From contig NZ_JAUSXK010000001.1 in assembly GCF_030815955.1 (NCBI RefSeq), positions 2,232,001-2,296,000 on the forward strand: DNA of 64,000 nucleotides, read 5' to 3'. The translations under genes were made by a program, and so were the position numbers. Source of the stretch: Microbacterium murale (GTDB taxonomy: Bacteria > Actinomycetota > Actinomycetes > Actinomycetales > Microbacteriaceae). This document shows, in pieces, positions 16,827-24,304 of this stretch. Every line of letters starts with the position of its first letter. Position 1 is the first letter of the stretch. A model generated the notes under the pieces. That model was not told the DNA's origin and made no database searches. It saw nothing but the letters and a program-made list of their open reading frames with translations.

Positions 16827-18550
16827 GACGGCACCGCCCCTGTGCGGGAGGCGAGGACTCGCTGCAGCGCAGGCAGCCGCAGCCCTGCGGTGGTGAAGGC
16901 GCGTTCGTCGCGGAACAGTGTTTCGGTGCGTCCCGTCGCGTGCACTCGTCCGTCTGCGAGCACCACGGTGTGCGTCGCGTGCTCGGCGACCAGCTGCAGA
17001 TCATGCGTGACGATGACGATGGTCGTGCCGTCGTCGCGCAGCGCCTCGAGCAGATCGAGGAGTTCGGCGGCACGGGCGCGATCCTGCCCGAACGTCGGCT
17101 CGTCGAGGGCGAGCACGCGCGGACCTGTGATGAGCGCCGTGCCGACCGAGAGTCGTCGCTTCTCGCCGCCCGACAGGAGGAAAGGATGCACCTCCGACTT
17201 GTGCTCCAGCCCGAACCGGGCGAGCATCGCCTGCACGCGCTCGCGGATCTCGGCATCGCCCACGCGGCGCAGACGCAGCCCGTGGGCCAACTCATCGAAG
17301 ACCGTCGGTGCGATGAACTGGTGTTCAGGATTCTGGAACACGAAGCCGATGCGGGCGGAAAGATCGCGTGGTGACGCCGTGGCCGGATCCAGCCCGTCGA
17401 CGTCGACCTGTCGTTTCGGCGGGGGAACGACACCGGCGATCGCCTGGATGAGCGTGGTCTTTCCCGCACCGTTCGCGCCGACGATGGCCGTCAGGCTGCC
17501 GGCTTCGATGTCGAGGTCGACGCGGTGCAGGATCTCTCGCCGACCGCGCGTGACGGTCAGCCCGCGGGCACGGATGAGGGGGTGCGCGTCGGCCGCCGGT
17601 TCGTACGGATGCATGGCCGATGCACGGATGGCTGGCGATTCCTCGGCGTTTCCCCCTGCAGGTGTGATTTCTCCCTGCAGGTGTGCGCCGCCGGCCGGAA
17701 GCACCGCCGCCAGTTCTTCGGGAGTCAGCGGAAGCGGCACGCCTTTCGAGAGGATGCCGCGCTCCCGCAGCATTCGCGCCGCCAGTGTCGCGGCGGGGAG
17801 CCAGACGCCCATCGAGACGAGTTCTTCCGTGTGCCCGCGAAGGATCTCATCGACCGGACCGTCGAACGCGACAGTGCCGGCCTGATCGAGCACGATCGTG
17901 CGCGTGACGAAGGTCATGGCGGCGTCGAGGTTGTGCTCGACGAGCAGGATCGCACGGTCACCCGTGGCGACGACATCGGCGAGTGCGGCATAGACGTCGT
18001 CGATGCCCTGCGGGTCGAGGTTGGCAGTGGGCTCGTCCAGAACCATGAGCGGCGAGCCCATCGCGAGGGCGCAGGCGATCGCGAGACGTTGGCGTCCGCC
18101 GCCGGAGAGACGGTCGGGGTTCTCATCGCGCCGCTCCCAGAGGCTGACACGACGCAGTGCGTCCTCCGTGCGCGTGCGCACCTCATCCACTGGGAGCAGC
18201 AGGTTCTCGGGGCCGAAGGCCACCTCGTCGTACACAGTGCCTGTGACGATCTGTGCGTCGGGGTCCTGGAACACCATTGCGACGTGCGTACTGAGCATGG
18301 CGGTGTCGGCGTGTGCGGTGTCGATGCCGCCGGCTTCGACCGTGCCGGTCATGGCTGCCGGCAGCGCATGCGGGATCAGTCCGTTCAGCGCGAGCGTGAG
18401 GGTCGACTTGCCTGAACCCGAAGGTCCGAGCAGCAGAACGACCTCGCCCTGTGCGATGTCGAAGGTCACGTCGCTGGGCGACGGGCGCGCAGCATCGGCG
18501 TGGGTGAGGGTGAGCTCACGCACGCGGAGAAGGGGCGCGGATGAGCGCAC
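16823..18550 (-). CDS. Fused double ATP-binding subunit of ECF transporter (EcfA1-EcfA2, YkoD-like)
   Basis: 575 residues from a GTG at 18550. There are two complete ABC cassettes in one chain: Walker A LLGPSGSGKST with LSGGGRQRLAIACAL signature and VLDEPTANLD, then Walker A IVGANGAGKTT with LSGGEKRRLSVGTAL and ALDEPTFGQD. Single-chain EcfA fusions are usual in actinobacterial ECF systems. The linker between cassettes (about residues 289-316) is unusual because its DNA holds short tandem repeats and a REP-like sequence shared with 28996-29021. An IdeR/DtxR-type box lies 38-56 bases upstream of the start, so transcription of this gene and the three after it is probably iron-repressed. Confidence 0.9.
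   Translation of the reverse strand: MRSSAPLLRVRELTLTHADAARPSPSDVTFDIAQGEVVLLLGPSGSGKSTLTLALNGLIPHALPAAMTGTVEAGGIDTAHADTAMLSTHVAMVFQDPDAQIVTGTVYDEVAFGPENLLLPVDEVRTRTEDALRRVSLWERRDENPDRLSGGGRQRLAIACALAMGSPLMVLDEPTANLDPQGIDDVYAALADVVATGDRAILLVEHNLDAAMTFVTRTIVLDQAGTVAFDGPVDEILRGHTEELVSMGVWLPAATLAARMLRERGILSKGVPLPLTPEELAAVLPAGGAHLQGEITPAGGNAEESPAIRASAMHPYEPAADAHPLIRARGLTVTRGRREILHRVDLDIEAGSLTAIVGANGAGKTTLIQAIAGVVPPPKRQVDVDGLDPATASPRDLSARIGFVFQNPEHQFIAPTVFDELAHGLRLRRVGDAEIRERVQAMLARFGLEHKSEVHPFLLSGGEKRRLSVGTALITGPRVLALDEPTFGQDRARAAELLDLLEALRDDGTTIVIVTHDLQLVAEHATHTVVLADGRVHATGRTETLFRDERAFTTAGLRLPALQRVLASRTGAVPS
17605..17685. repeat. REP-like repeat and 19-base tandem repeat inside the EcfA linker
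   Basis: Bases 17605-17630 match 28996-29021 in 25 of 26 positions (ACGGATGCA, one mismatch, then GGCCGATGCACGGATG). Bases 17654-17666 and 17673-17685 are identical copies of CCCTGCAGGTGTG, 19 bases apart. Both lie in the codons for the flexible linker between the two ABC cassettes, where inserted sequence would be tolerated. Confidence 0.6.
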
Positions 18551-18587
18551 GGCGGAACCCCGGGTCGGCGGATCGTACCGTTCTAAC

Positions 18588-18606
18588 TTAGCTGAGCCTT
18601 ACCTGA
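18588..18606 (-). promoter_or_regulatory. IdeR/DtxR-type iron box upstream of the ECF ATPase operon
   Basis: TTAGCTGAGCCTTACCTGA matches the 19-base IdeR/DtxR consensus TTAGGTTAGSCTAACCTAA at 15 positions. Read in the direction of the ATPase gene it begins TCAGGTAAGGCTCAG, with a perfect AGGTAAGGCT core. It lies 38 bases from the GTG start at 18550, overlapping an A/T-rich TAAGTT/TTAGAA segment that could be the -10 region. Binding of Fe-IdeR here would block the promoter under iron sufficiency. Confidence 0.75.
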
Positions 18607-18641
18607 ATTGCCATTGACGCATGGTGCTCGACGCGCCCGAA

Positions 18642-19184
18642 TCAGCGACGCGCGACGCCCGCTCGCCCCAGAGCCGCGCCGACCGCGAGCCCGAGCGCGG
18701 TCCAGGCGATCGGTCCGAGCAGCGACAGGGCGAGGTAGGCGATCTGCGCCCACGGCGGCAGAGATCCCAGATGCGCGACGAAGAACACCACGACTGCGAC
18801 GAGCACGCCGATCGCCGTCGCCGAGATGAAGAACCGCCATGCTCCCCAGGCCCGGTAGCGGGTGAGGGCCGCCACGCCTTCTTGGATCGCGCCGAACAGC
18901 AGCGCAGTCCCGATGAAGCGGAGCGCCCATGCCGGGTTGAAGGCACTGGACACCAGCGCGGCGATCACGTGGGTGATCAGCGCGACGAGCGGCATGCGCA
19001 GCACCTCCTGGGCGATGATGCCCGGCAGGACATGGGCGCCCAGCAGCAGACCGTATGCGTACGGAGCGGTGAACAGCACGAACGGCGTCAGCACTCCTGC
19101 GATCCCGCCGACGATGCCGGTCGCGACGCCGATGGCTGCGCATACCAGCAGGACTCTGGTCGACAGGAGAGGGGTTCGCGCCAC
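18642..19184 (-). CDS. ECF transporter S component (YkoE-like), proximal copy
   Basis: 180 residues from a GTG at 19184, six predicted helices. The opening LLSTRVLLVCAAIGVATGI and the end LPPWAQIAYLALSLLGPIAWTALGL align with the other S component (14553-15125), so this is its paralogue. A 91-base gap containing the iron box separates it from the ATPase gene, so it may be transcribed from its own promoter as well as read through into the operon. Two S components sharing one A-T module would allow two related ligands, for example two ferric chelates, or an iron chelate and a vitamin. The ligands are not known. Confidence 0.75.
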   Translation of the reverse strand: MARTPLLSTRVLLVCAAIGVATGIVGGIAGVLTPFVLFTAPYAYGLLLGAHVLPGIIAQEVLRMPLVALITHVIAALVSSAFNPAWALRFIGTALLFGAIQEGVAALTRYRAWGAWRFFISATAIGVLVAVVVFFVAHLGSLPPWAQIAYLALSLLGPIAWTALGLAVGAALGRAGVARR

Positions 19185-19261
19185 GTCCTCAGCCTACTTG
19201 CGCAGGGGCGGCACCGGCCGTCCCCGTATTCGCGAGACATGCCGCTCGTCGCCTGGTCCCC

Positions 19262-19300
19262 GCCGTTCGTCGCATCGGTGCGCAGAACGATCCGAACGGC
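19262..19300 (+). promoter_or_regulatory. Inverted repeat in the cstA upstream region
   Basis: GCCGTTCG (19262-19269) and CGAACGGC (19293-19300) form an 8-base inverted repeat with a 23-base spacer, starting about 95 bases before the cstA start. It lies in the only sizeable gap (171 bases) before the cstA-lytSR-symporter genes, so it could be a regulator site, but no known consensus was recognised. Confidence 0.3.
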
Positions 19301-19355
19301 GGATGCTGCGCCTCTAGCGTGAGAAAACGCAATGACGCGCACACAAGGAGCAGCC

Positions 19356-21653
19356 ATGTCATCACCTTCGTCGCGCCGCCCTGCGAACACCGCAGGCAGC
19401 GCCCTCGCCTCCGATGAGCCGGAGCTCGTCCAGGATCCAGACCTCCCGCCCGTGGCTCTCACGGATGAGCAGCACGCCGAGGCCGGCCGCTGGTCCTGGC
19501 CGAAGATCGTCCTGTGGGCGGCCATCGCCCTGCTCGGCGGTGTCGCCTGGACCATGCTCGCCATCGTCAGGGGCGAGACCGTCAACGCGATCTGGTTCGT
19601 GTTCGCAGCGGTCTGCACCTACCTGATCGGCTATCGGTTCTATTCCAAGGTCATCGAACGCCACCTCACGCGTCCGAACGACAAGCGTGCGACGCCGGCC
19701 GAGGTCAAGCAGGACGGCAAGGACTACGTTCCCACCGACCGCCGCGTGCTCTACGGTCACCACTTCGCCGCGATCGCCGGTGCAGGACCCCTGGTCGGCC
19801 CGGTGTTGGCAGCCCAGATGGGATACCTGCCCGGCACGATCTGGATCATCGTCGGCGTCGTGCTCGCCGGTGCAGTGCAGGACTATCTCGTCCTCTTCTT
19901 CTCGATGCGCCGCGGTGGTCGCACGATCGGCCAGATGGCGCGTCAGGAGCTCGGCAAGATCGGTGGAACGGCCGCGATCATCGCCGCCCTGCTCATCATG
20001 CTCATCATCGTCGCGATCCTCGCGCTCGTCGTGGTGAACGCCCTCGGCGAGAGCCCCTGGGGCGTGTTCTCGGTCGGGATGACGATCCCGATCGCCCTGT
20101 TCATGGGCGTCTATCTCCGCTTCCTTCGTCCGGGCAAGGTCACCGAGGTCTCGATCATCGGCTTCGTGCTGCTGATGGCAGCCATCATCGGTGGCGGCTG
20201 GGTCTCCGGCACCGGGTGGGGTCAGGCTCTGTTCCACCTCGACACGACGACGATCGCGTGGGGCATCATCATCTACGGCTTCATCGCCGCGATCCTTCCG
20301 GTCTGGCTGCTGCTCGCTCCGCGCGACTACCTGTCGACCTTCATGAAGATCGGCGTGATCGTCATGCTCGCCGGCGCCATCGTGCTGGTGCGTCCAGAGA
20401 TCACGGTCCCGGCTCTCACGGTGTTCGGCGAGAACGGCCTCGGTCCGGTGTTCTCCGGAGCGCTGTTCCCGTTCCTGTTCGTGACGATCGCATGCGGAGC
20501 GCTGTCCGGGTTCCATGCGCTGATCGCATCGGGCACGACGCCCAAGCTCATCGAGAAGGAGCGGCAGACCCGCTTCATCGGCTACGGCGGAATGCTCATG
20601 GAGTCGTTCGTCGCGATCATGGCGCTGGTCGCCGCGATCTCGATCGATCAGGGCATCTACTTCGCCATGAACTCTCCGGCCGCGCTCACCGGCGGCTCGG
20701 TCGAGGGCGCTGTCGCCTTCGTGAACTCGCTGGGCTTGACCGGCGTCAATCTCACTCCGGAGATGCTCACTCAGACCGCCGCGGATGTCGGTGAGGAATC
20801 GATCGTCTCGCGCACCGGTGGCGCCCCGACGCTCGCGCTGGGTCTCGCGCACATCATGCAGCAGGCACTCGGTGGCCAGGCCCTCATGGCGTTCTGGTAC
20901 CACTTCGCGATCATGTTCGAGGCGCTGTTCATCCTCACCGCGGTCGATGCCGGCACCCGCGTGGCCCGCTTCATGCTGCAGGACACGATCGGTGCCTGGG
21001 TTCCCAGGTTCCGCGACGTCTCCTGGCGCCCGGGTGTGTGGATCACGACGGCCATCATGGTCGCCGGTTGGGGATACATCCTCATCCTCGGCGTGACCGA
21101 TCCGCTCGGCGGCATCAACACGTTCTTCCCGCTGTTCGGCATCGCCAACCAGCTGCTGGCCGCGATCGCGCTCGCCGTGGTGCTGGCGATCGTCGCAAAG
21201 AAGGGCAAGAGCTACGTGAAATGGCTGTGGATCGTGGCCCTGCCTCTGGCGTTCACGGCAGTGATCACGATCAGCGCCTCGATGTACAAGATCTTCTCCC
21301 CGGTGCCGCAGATCGGCTATTGGGCGAATCACTTCAAGTACCGGGCGGCACAGGAATCCGGCGACACGAGCCTCGGCGACGCGGCGACGGTCGAGGCGGT
21401 CATCCGCAACACGGCCGTGCAGGGCACGCTGTCGATCGTCTTCGTCGTCCTTGCGATCGTCGTGATGGTCATGGCCGTCATCGTGGCCGTCAAGGCCGTG
21501 ATCAACGGTGGTGGTGAGAACACCGAGGATGCTGCGGTGGTGTCTCGGCGCTATGCCCCGGCCGGGTTCCTGCCGACGGCCGACGAACGAGAGCTCGAGA
21601 AGAAGTGGGAGCCGATCGTGAACGAAGAGCTTCGCACGCGGGCGCACCGCTGA
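19356..21653 (+). CDS. cstA: CstA-family carbon starvation/pyruvate transporter
   Basis: 765 residues from ATG 19356, preceded by AAGGAG with 5-base spacing (an ATG 24 bases earlier has no such site). Many membrane helices; the signature blocks LYGHHFAAIAGAGPLVGPVLAAQMGYLPG, GALSGFHALIASGTTPK and the RFMLQDTIGAW region are all present. CstA and BtsT carry pyruvate, and CstA was originally linked to peptide use in starvation. The gene is followed by ybdD and by a LytS/LytTR pair, the regulator type that controls btsT and yhjX in Escherichia coli. This supports uptake of pyruvate or a similar small carboxylate. It starts a run of six same-strand genes. Confidence 0.93.
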   Translation: MSSPSSRRPANTAGSALASDEPELVQDPDLPPVALTDEQHAEAGRWSWPKIVLWAAIALLGGVAWTMLAIVRGETVNAIWFVFAAVCTYLIGYRFYSKVIERHLTRPNDKRATPAEVKQDGKDYVPTDRRVLYGHHFAAIAGAGPLVGPVLAAQMGYLPGTIWIIVGVVLAGAVQDYLVLFFSMRRGGRTIGQMARQELGKIGGTAAIIAALLIMLIIVAILALVVVNALGESPWGVFSVGMTIPIALFMGVYLRFLRPGKVTEVSIIGFVLLMAAIIGGGWVSGTGWGQALFHLDTTTIAWGIIIYGFIAAILPVWLLLAPRDYLSTFMKIGVIVMLAGAIVLVRPEITVPALTVFGENGLGPVFSGALFPFLFVTIACGALSGFHALIASGTTPKLIEKERQTRFIGYGGMLMESFVAIMALVAAISIDQGIYFAMNSPAALTGGSVEGAVAFVNSLGLTGVNLTPEMLTQTAADVGEESIVSRTGGAPTLALGLAHIMQQALGGQALMAFWYHFAIMFEALFILTAVDAGTRVARFMLQDTIGAWVPRFRDVSWRPGVWITTAIMVAGWGYILILGVTDPLGGINTFFPLFGIANQLLAAIALAVVLAIVAKKGKSYVKWLWIVALPLAFTAVITISASMYKIFSPVPQIGYWANHFKYRAAQESGDTSLGDAATVEAVIRNTAVQGTLSIVFVVLAIVVMVMAVIVAVKAVINGGGENTEDAAVVSRRYAPAGFLPTADERELEKKWEPIVNEELRTRAHR

Positions 21654-21664
21654 GAGCCGATGTC

Positions 21665-21901
21665 ATGACACAACAGATGGATGCCGTGACCGGGCCGCTG
21701 CGGACGCTCGGAGCGTTCCTCGCGCGCGCCGGTCGCGGCATCCGCTGGTACATGAGGAACCTGATGGGCGACAGTGCCTATGAGACCTATCTCGCGCATC
21801 AGCGCCGCCAGCACACCGATGAGAAGCCCATGACGGAGCGCGAGTTCTGGCGCGATCGGATGGACGAGCAGGACCGCAACCCCGGTGCCCGCTGCTGCTG
21901 A
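21665..21901 (+). CDS. ybdD: YbdD/YjiX family small protein
   Basis: 78 residues starting MTQQMDAVTGPL, 11 bases after cstA. It contains the family core RWYMRNLMGDSAYETYLAHQRRQH followed by MTEREFWRDRMDEQDRNPGARCC. YbdD/YjiX proteins are almost always encoded next to cstA/btsT and are thought to form part of, or modulate, the transporter. The C-terminal Cys-Cys ending is characteristic. The start was chosen at the ATG inside ATGTCATGAC, matching the usual length of the family. Confidence 0.88.
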   Translation: MTQQMDAVTGPLRTLGAFLARAGRGIRWYMRNLMGDSAYETYLAHQRRQHTDEKPMTEREFWRDRMDEQDRNPGARCC

Positions 21902-21959
21902 GCGCGTTCGTCATGCTCTCCGCCGGTGACCTGCTCGTGCGCCGTCTTAGGCTGATGCC

Positions 21960-23141
21960 ATGACCGGATCCGTGGTGCTCGCCGCCGCACTCGGCGTGGT
22001 CGGCGGGATCGTGCTCACGGTGCTGCTCCTGCTCGCGCGGCGCCTGGCGCGCGGCAACGCCGATCTCGGCAGCGCGGCGGAGCAGGCGTCGTACGGCGCG
22101 ATGCACCAGGCGAGCCTGGCGGCCCGCCACCTGCGTGCCGGTCTGAGCTCGCCGGATGTCGTCCGTGCGGCACGGCACTTCCGCGCGCTGCTCGGCGGCA
22201 CCGCCGTGGCGATCGTGGGTGCCGACGGCGCGGTGGCGATAGACGGGGCCGACGACGCACTGGAGGCCTCGGCGACGCGTATCGCCGAGCGGGTGCGCGA
22301 GTCAGGACGCAGGCAGGTGTTCCCGCATCCGGAAGGGGAGGAGCTCGAGGCCGTCGGCGCGCCGATCGTGATCGACGGTCAGGTGGCCGGTGTCGTGGTG
22401 GCGTTCGCCGCCCCTGTGCGTGCCGCCCTCGTGCGGGCCGCCGGCGAGGTCGCCGACTGGTGCGCGGCGCAGGTCGAGCTGGGCGAACTGGATGCTTCTC
22501 GCACAGCGCTCGCGGAAGCCGAGCTGCGTTCGCTGCGCGCACAGATCTCGCCGCATTTCATCTACAACGCGCTCACGGCGATCGCATCCTTCATCCACGC
22601 CGATCCGGAGCGCGCGCGTGACCTCGTGCTCGAGTTCGCGGACTTCACCCGGTACTCCTTCCGCAGGCAGGGGGAATTCACCACGCTCGCGGAGGAACTG
22701 CAGAGCATCCACTCGTACCTGACACTGGAGCGCGCTCGATTCGGCGATCGTCTCGAAGTGACACTGCGCATCGCGCCGGAGACGCTCGCGACCGTGATTC
22801 CGTTCCTGTCGGTCCAGCCGCTCGTCGAGAACGGCGTGCGGCACGGGCTCGAGCCGGGAGAGGGAGGCGGCACGATTCGGATCGAAGCACGGGATGACGG
22901 CACCCACACCGAGATCACGGTGGAGGACGACGGCGTCGGCATGGATCCGGAGTCGCTGCGCACACTGCTGACATCGAACGATGACGGCGCGCACGTCGGC
23001 CTGCGCAACGTCGACACCCGGCTGCGGCAGATGTACGGCAGCGAAGGAGGGCTGGCCGTCGAGACGAACAGCGGCGCCGGTACGCTGGTGCGGATGCGGA
23101 TCCCCAAGTCGCAGCCGCTGCATGATCCCGAACGCGATTGA
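21960..23141 (+). CDS. LytS-type sensor histidine kinase
   Basis: 393 residues. One N-terminal membrane segment (residues 4-26) is followed by a GAF-like cytoplasmic region. The His_kinase domain has phospho-acceptor His199 in AQISPHFIYNALTAI, and an HATPase domain follows with QPLVENGVRHGLE, EDDGVGMD and HVGLRNVDTRL. This is the LytS/YpdA/BtsS class, but it lacks the multi-helix LYT receptor domain those proteins carry. The signal may thus be cytoplasmic or passed on by the neighbouring transporters. It partners the LytTR regulator 51 bases downstream. Confidence 0.9.
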   Translation: MTGSVVLAAALGVVGGIVLTVLLLLARRLARGNADLGSAAEQASYGAMHQASLAARHLRAGLSSPDVVRAARHFRALLGGTAVAIVGADGAVAIDGADDALEASATRIAERVRESGRRQVFPHPEGEELEAVGAPIVIDGQVAGVVVAFAAPVRAALVRAAGEVADWCAAQVELGELDASRTALAEAELRSLRAQISPHFIYNALTAIASFIHADPERARDLVLEFADFTRYSFRRQGEFTTLAEELQSIHSYLTLERARFGDRLEVTLRIAPETLATVIPFLSVQPLVENGVRHGLEPGEGGGTIRIEARDDGTHTEITVEDDGVGMDPESLRTLLTSNDDGAHVGLRNVDTRLRQMYGSEGGLAVETNSGAGTLVRMRIPKSQPLHDPERD

Positions 23142-23192
23142 GGCGAAGGGCGTGCGTGCGTGCGTGCGGGCGTGTCGGACAGGAGGAGTGCG

Positions 23193-23912
23193 ATGATCGA
23201 CGTCCTCATCGCAGATGACGAGCAGCCGGCCCGCGACGAGCTCGCACACCTGCTGCGGCGTGATGCGCGCATCGGCGAGATCCTCGTGGCCGGCTCGGGC
23301 GCAGAGGCATTGCGGATGCTCTCGGAACGTGCCGTCTCGATCGCCTTCCTCGACATCCACATGCCCGGCCTCAACGGTGTCGAGCTCGCACGATCGATGG
23401 TCGCTCTCGCAGAGCCGCCGGCTGTGGTGTTCGTCACTGCCGATGACCAGCGTGCGGTCGATGCGTTCGACCTGCGCGCCGTCGACTACCTGCTCAAGCC
23501 TGTGCGCACCGATCGGCTGCGCCGTGCCGTCGACCGGGTCGTCGAGCTCGACGGGCAGGGATCGGCGTCGGCTGACGAGGTGCTGAGCGTCACGGTCGGC
23601 TCCAGCGTGCGGTTCGTGCAGCGCGGCGACGTGAGATGGGTGCACGCGCAAGGCGACTACTCCCGACTGCACACGAACGACGACGTGGGTCATCTGGTGC
23701 GCATTCCGATCTCCGAACTCGAGCAGCGCTGGGCCGATGCCGGATTCGTCCGGGTGCACCGCTCGTATCTCGCGGCTGTGGCATCGATCGACGAGGCTCG
23801 GCTCTCCGGCAGCGAGCCGTCGGTCTCCGTCGGCGCCGTGGAGCTGCCGGTGAGCCGGAGGCTGCTGCCGGCGGTCCGCGAGGCGCTCGTGCGACGTGGG
23901 AATGCGCGATGA
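23193..23912 (+). CDS. LytTR-family response regulator
   Basis: 239 residues from ATG 23193, preceded by AGGAGGAG. The receiver domain has Asp8/Asp9 (IADDE), phospho-acceptor Asp54 (FLDIHMPG) and DYLLKPV. The C-terminal LytTR DNA-binding domain shows VRFVQRGDVRWVHAQGDYSRLHT and FVRVHRSYLAAVASI. It is the partner of the LytS-type kinase just upstream and probably controls cstA and/or the symporter on either side, as BtsR and YpdB control carboxylate transporters in enterobacteria. Its end overlaps the DUF485 gene by 4 bases. Confidence 0.92.
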   Translation: MIDVLIADDEQPARDELAHLLRRDARIGEILVAGSGAEALRMLSERAVSIAFLDIHMPGLNGVELARSMVALAEPPAVVFVTADDQRAVDAFDLRAVDYLLKPVRTDRLRRAVDRVVELDGQGSASADEVLSVTVGSSVRFVQRGDVRWVHAQGDYSRLHTNDDVGHLVRIPISELEQRWADAGFVRVHRSYLAAVASIDEARLSGSEPSVSVGAVELPVSRRLLPAVREALVRRGNAR

Positions 23913-24304
23913 GCGAGCAGCATCCACCGCGCCGAGTGCGGGTGACTGCCGATCTGCCGCCGAGCACTCGGCTGTCCCCGCCGAAGGGCGCGGCAACGCG
24001 CGGCATCGCATTGCCCGGTTCGCCCGTCGCCGATGCGGATGCCGTCTACGCGCGCGCACTGCGACGAAGCCAGTTGCGGCTCGCATTGGGCACCGTGGCC
24101 GGGTTCGTGGTCATCGCAGCGGTACTGACCCTGGTGATCGCGCTGATCCCCGAGATCGATCAGGTGGTGATCATCGGGCTGCCGCTGTCATGGATCCTGC
24201 ACGCCTTCGCGTTCTATCCGATCATCGTCGTCTTCGCGCTGCTGTATCTGCGAGGAGCCGGGCGCAATGAACGCGCGTACCGCATGCTCAGGGATCGCGA
24301 ATGA
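23909..24304 (+). CDS. DUF485-like membrane protein accompanying the symporter
   Basis: 131 residues with a polar, proline-containing N-terminal part (1-60) and two membrane helices (about 70-93 and 98-124). Small two-helix proteins of the DUF485/YjcH type are commonly encoded directly before ActP/MctP-like sodium-solute symporters and are considered accessory subunits. Both ends overlap neighbours by ATGA, which implies translational coupling with the regulator and the symporter. The N-terminal extension is longer than in YjcH. Confidence 0.72.
   Translation: MSEQHPPRRVRVTADLPPSTRLSPPKGAATRGIALPGSPVADADAVYARALRRSQLRLALGTVAGFVVIAAVLTLVIALIPEIDQVVIIGLPLSWILHAFAFYPIIVVFALLYLRGAGRNERAYRMLRDRE

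Noticed and set aside
14553-19184. Thiamine/HMP (ykoEDC-type) transporter based on YkoE-like S components
   Set aside because: No TPP riboswitch is seen, and the iron box plus siderophore-interacting protein point to iron. It is kept only as an alternative for the ligand.
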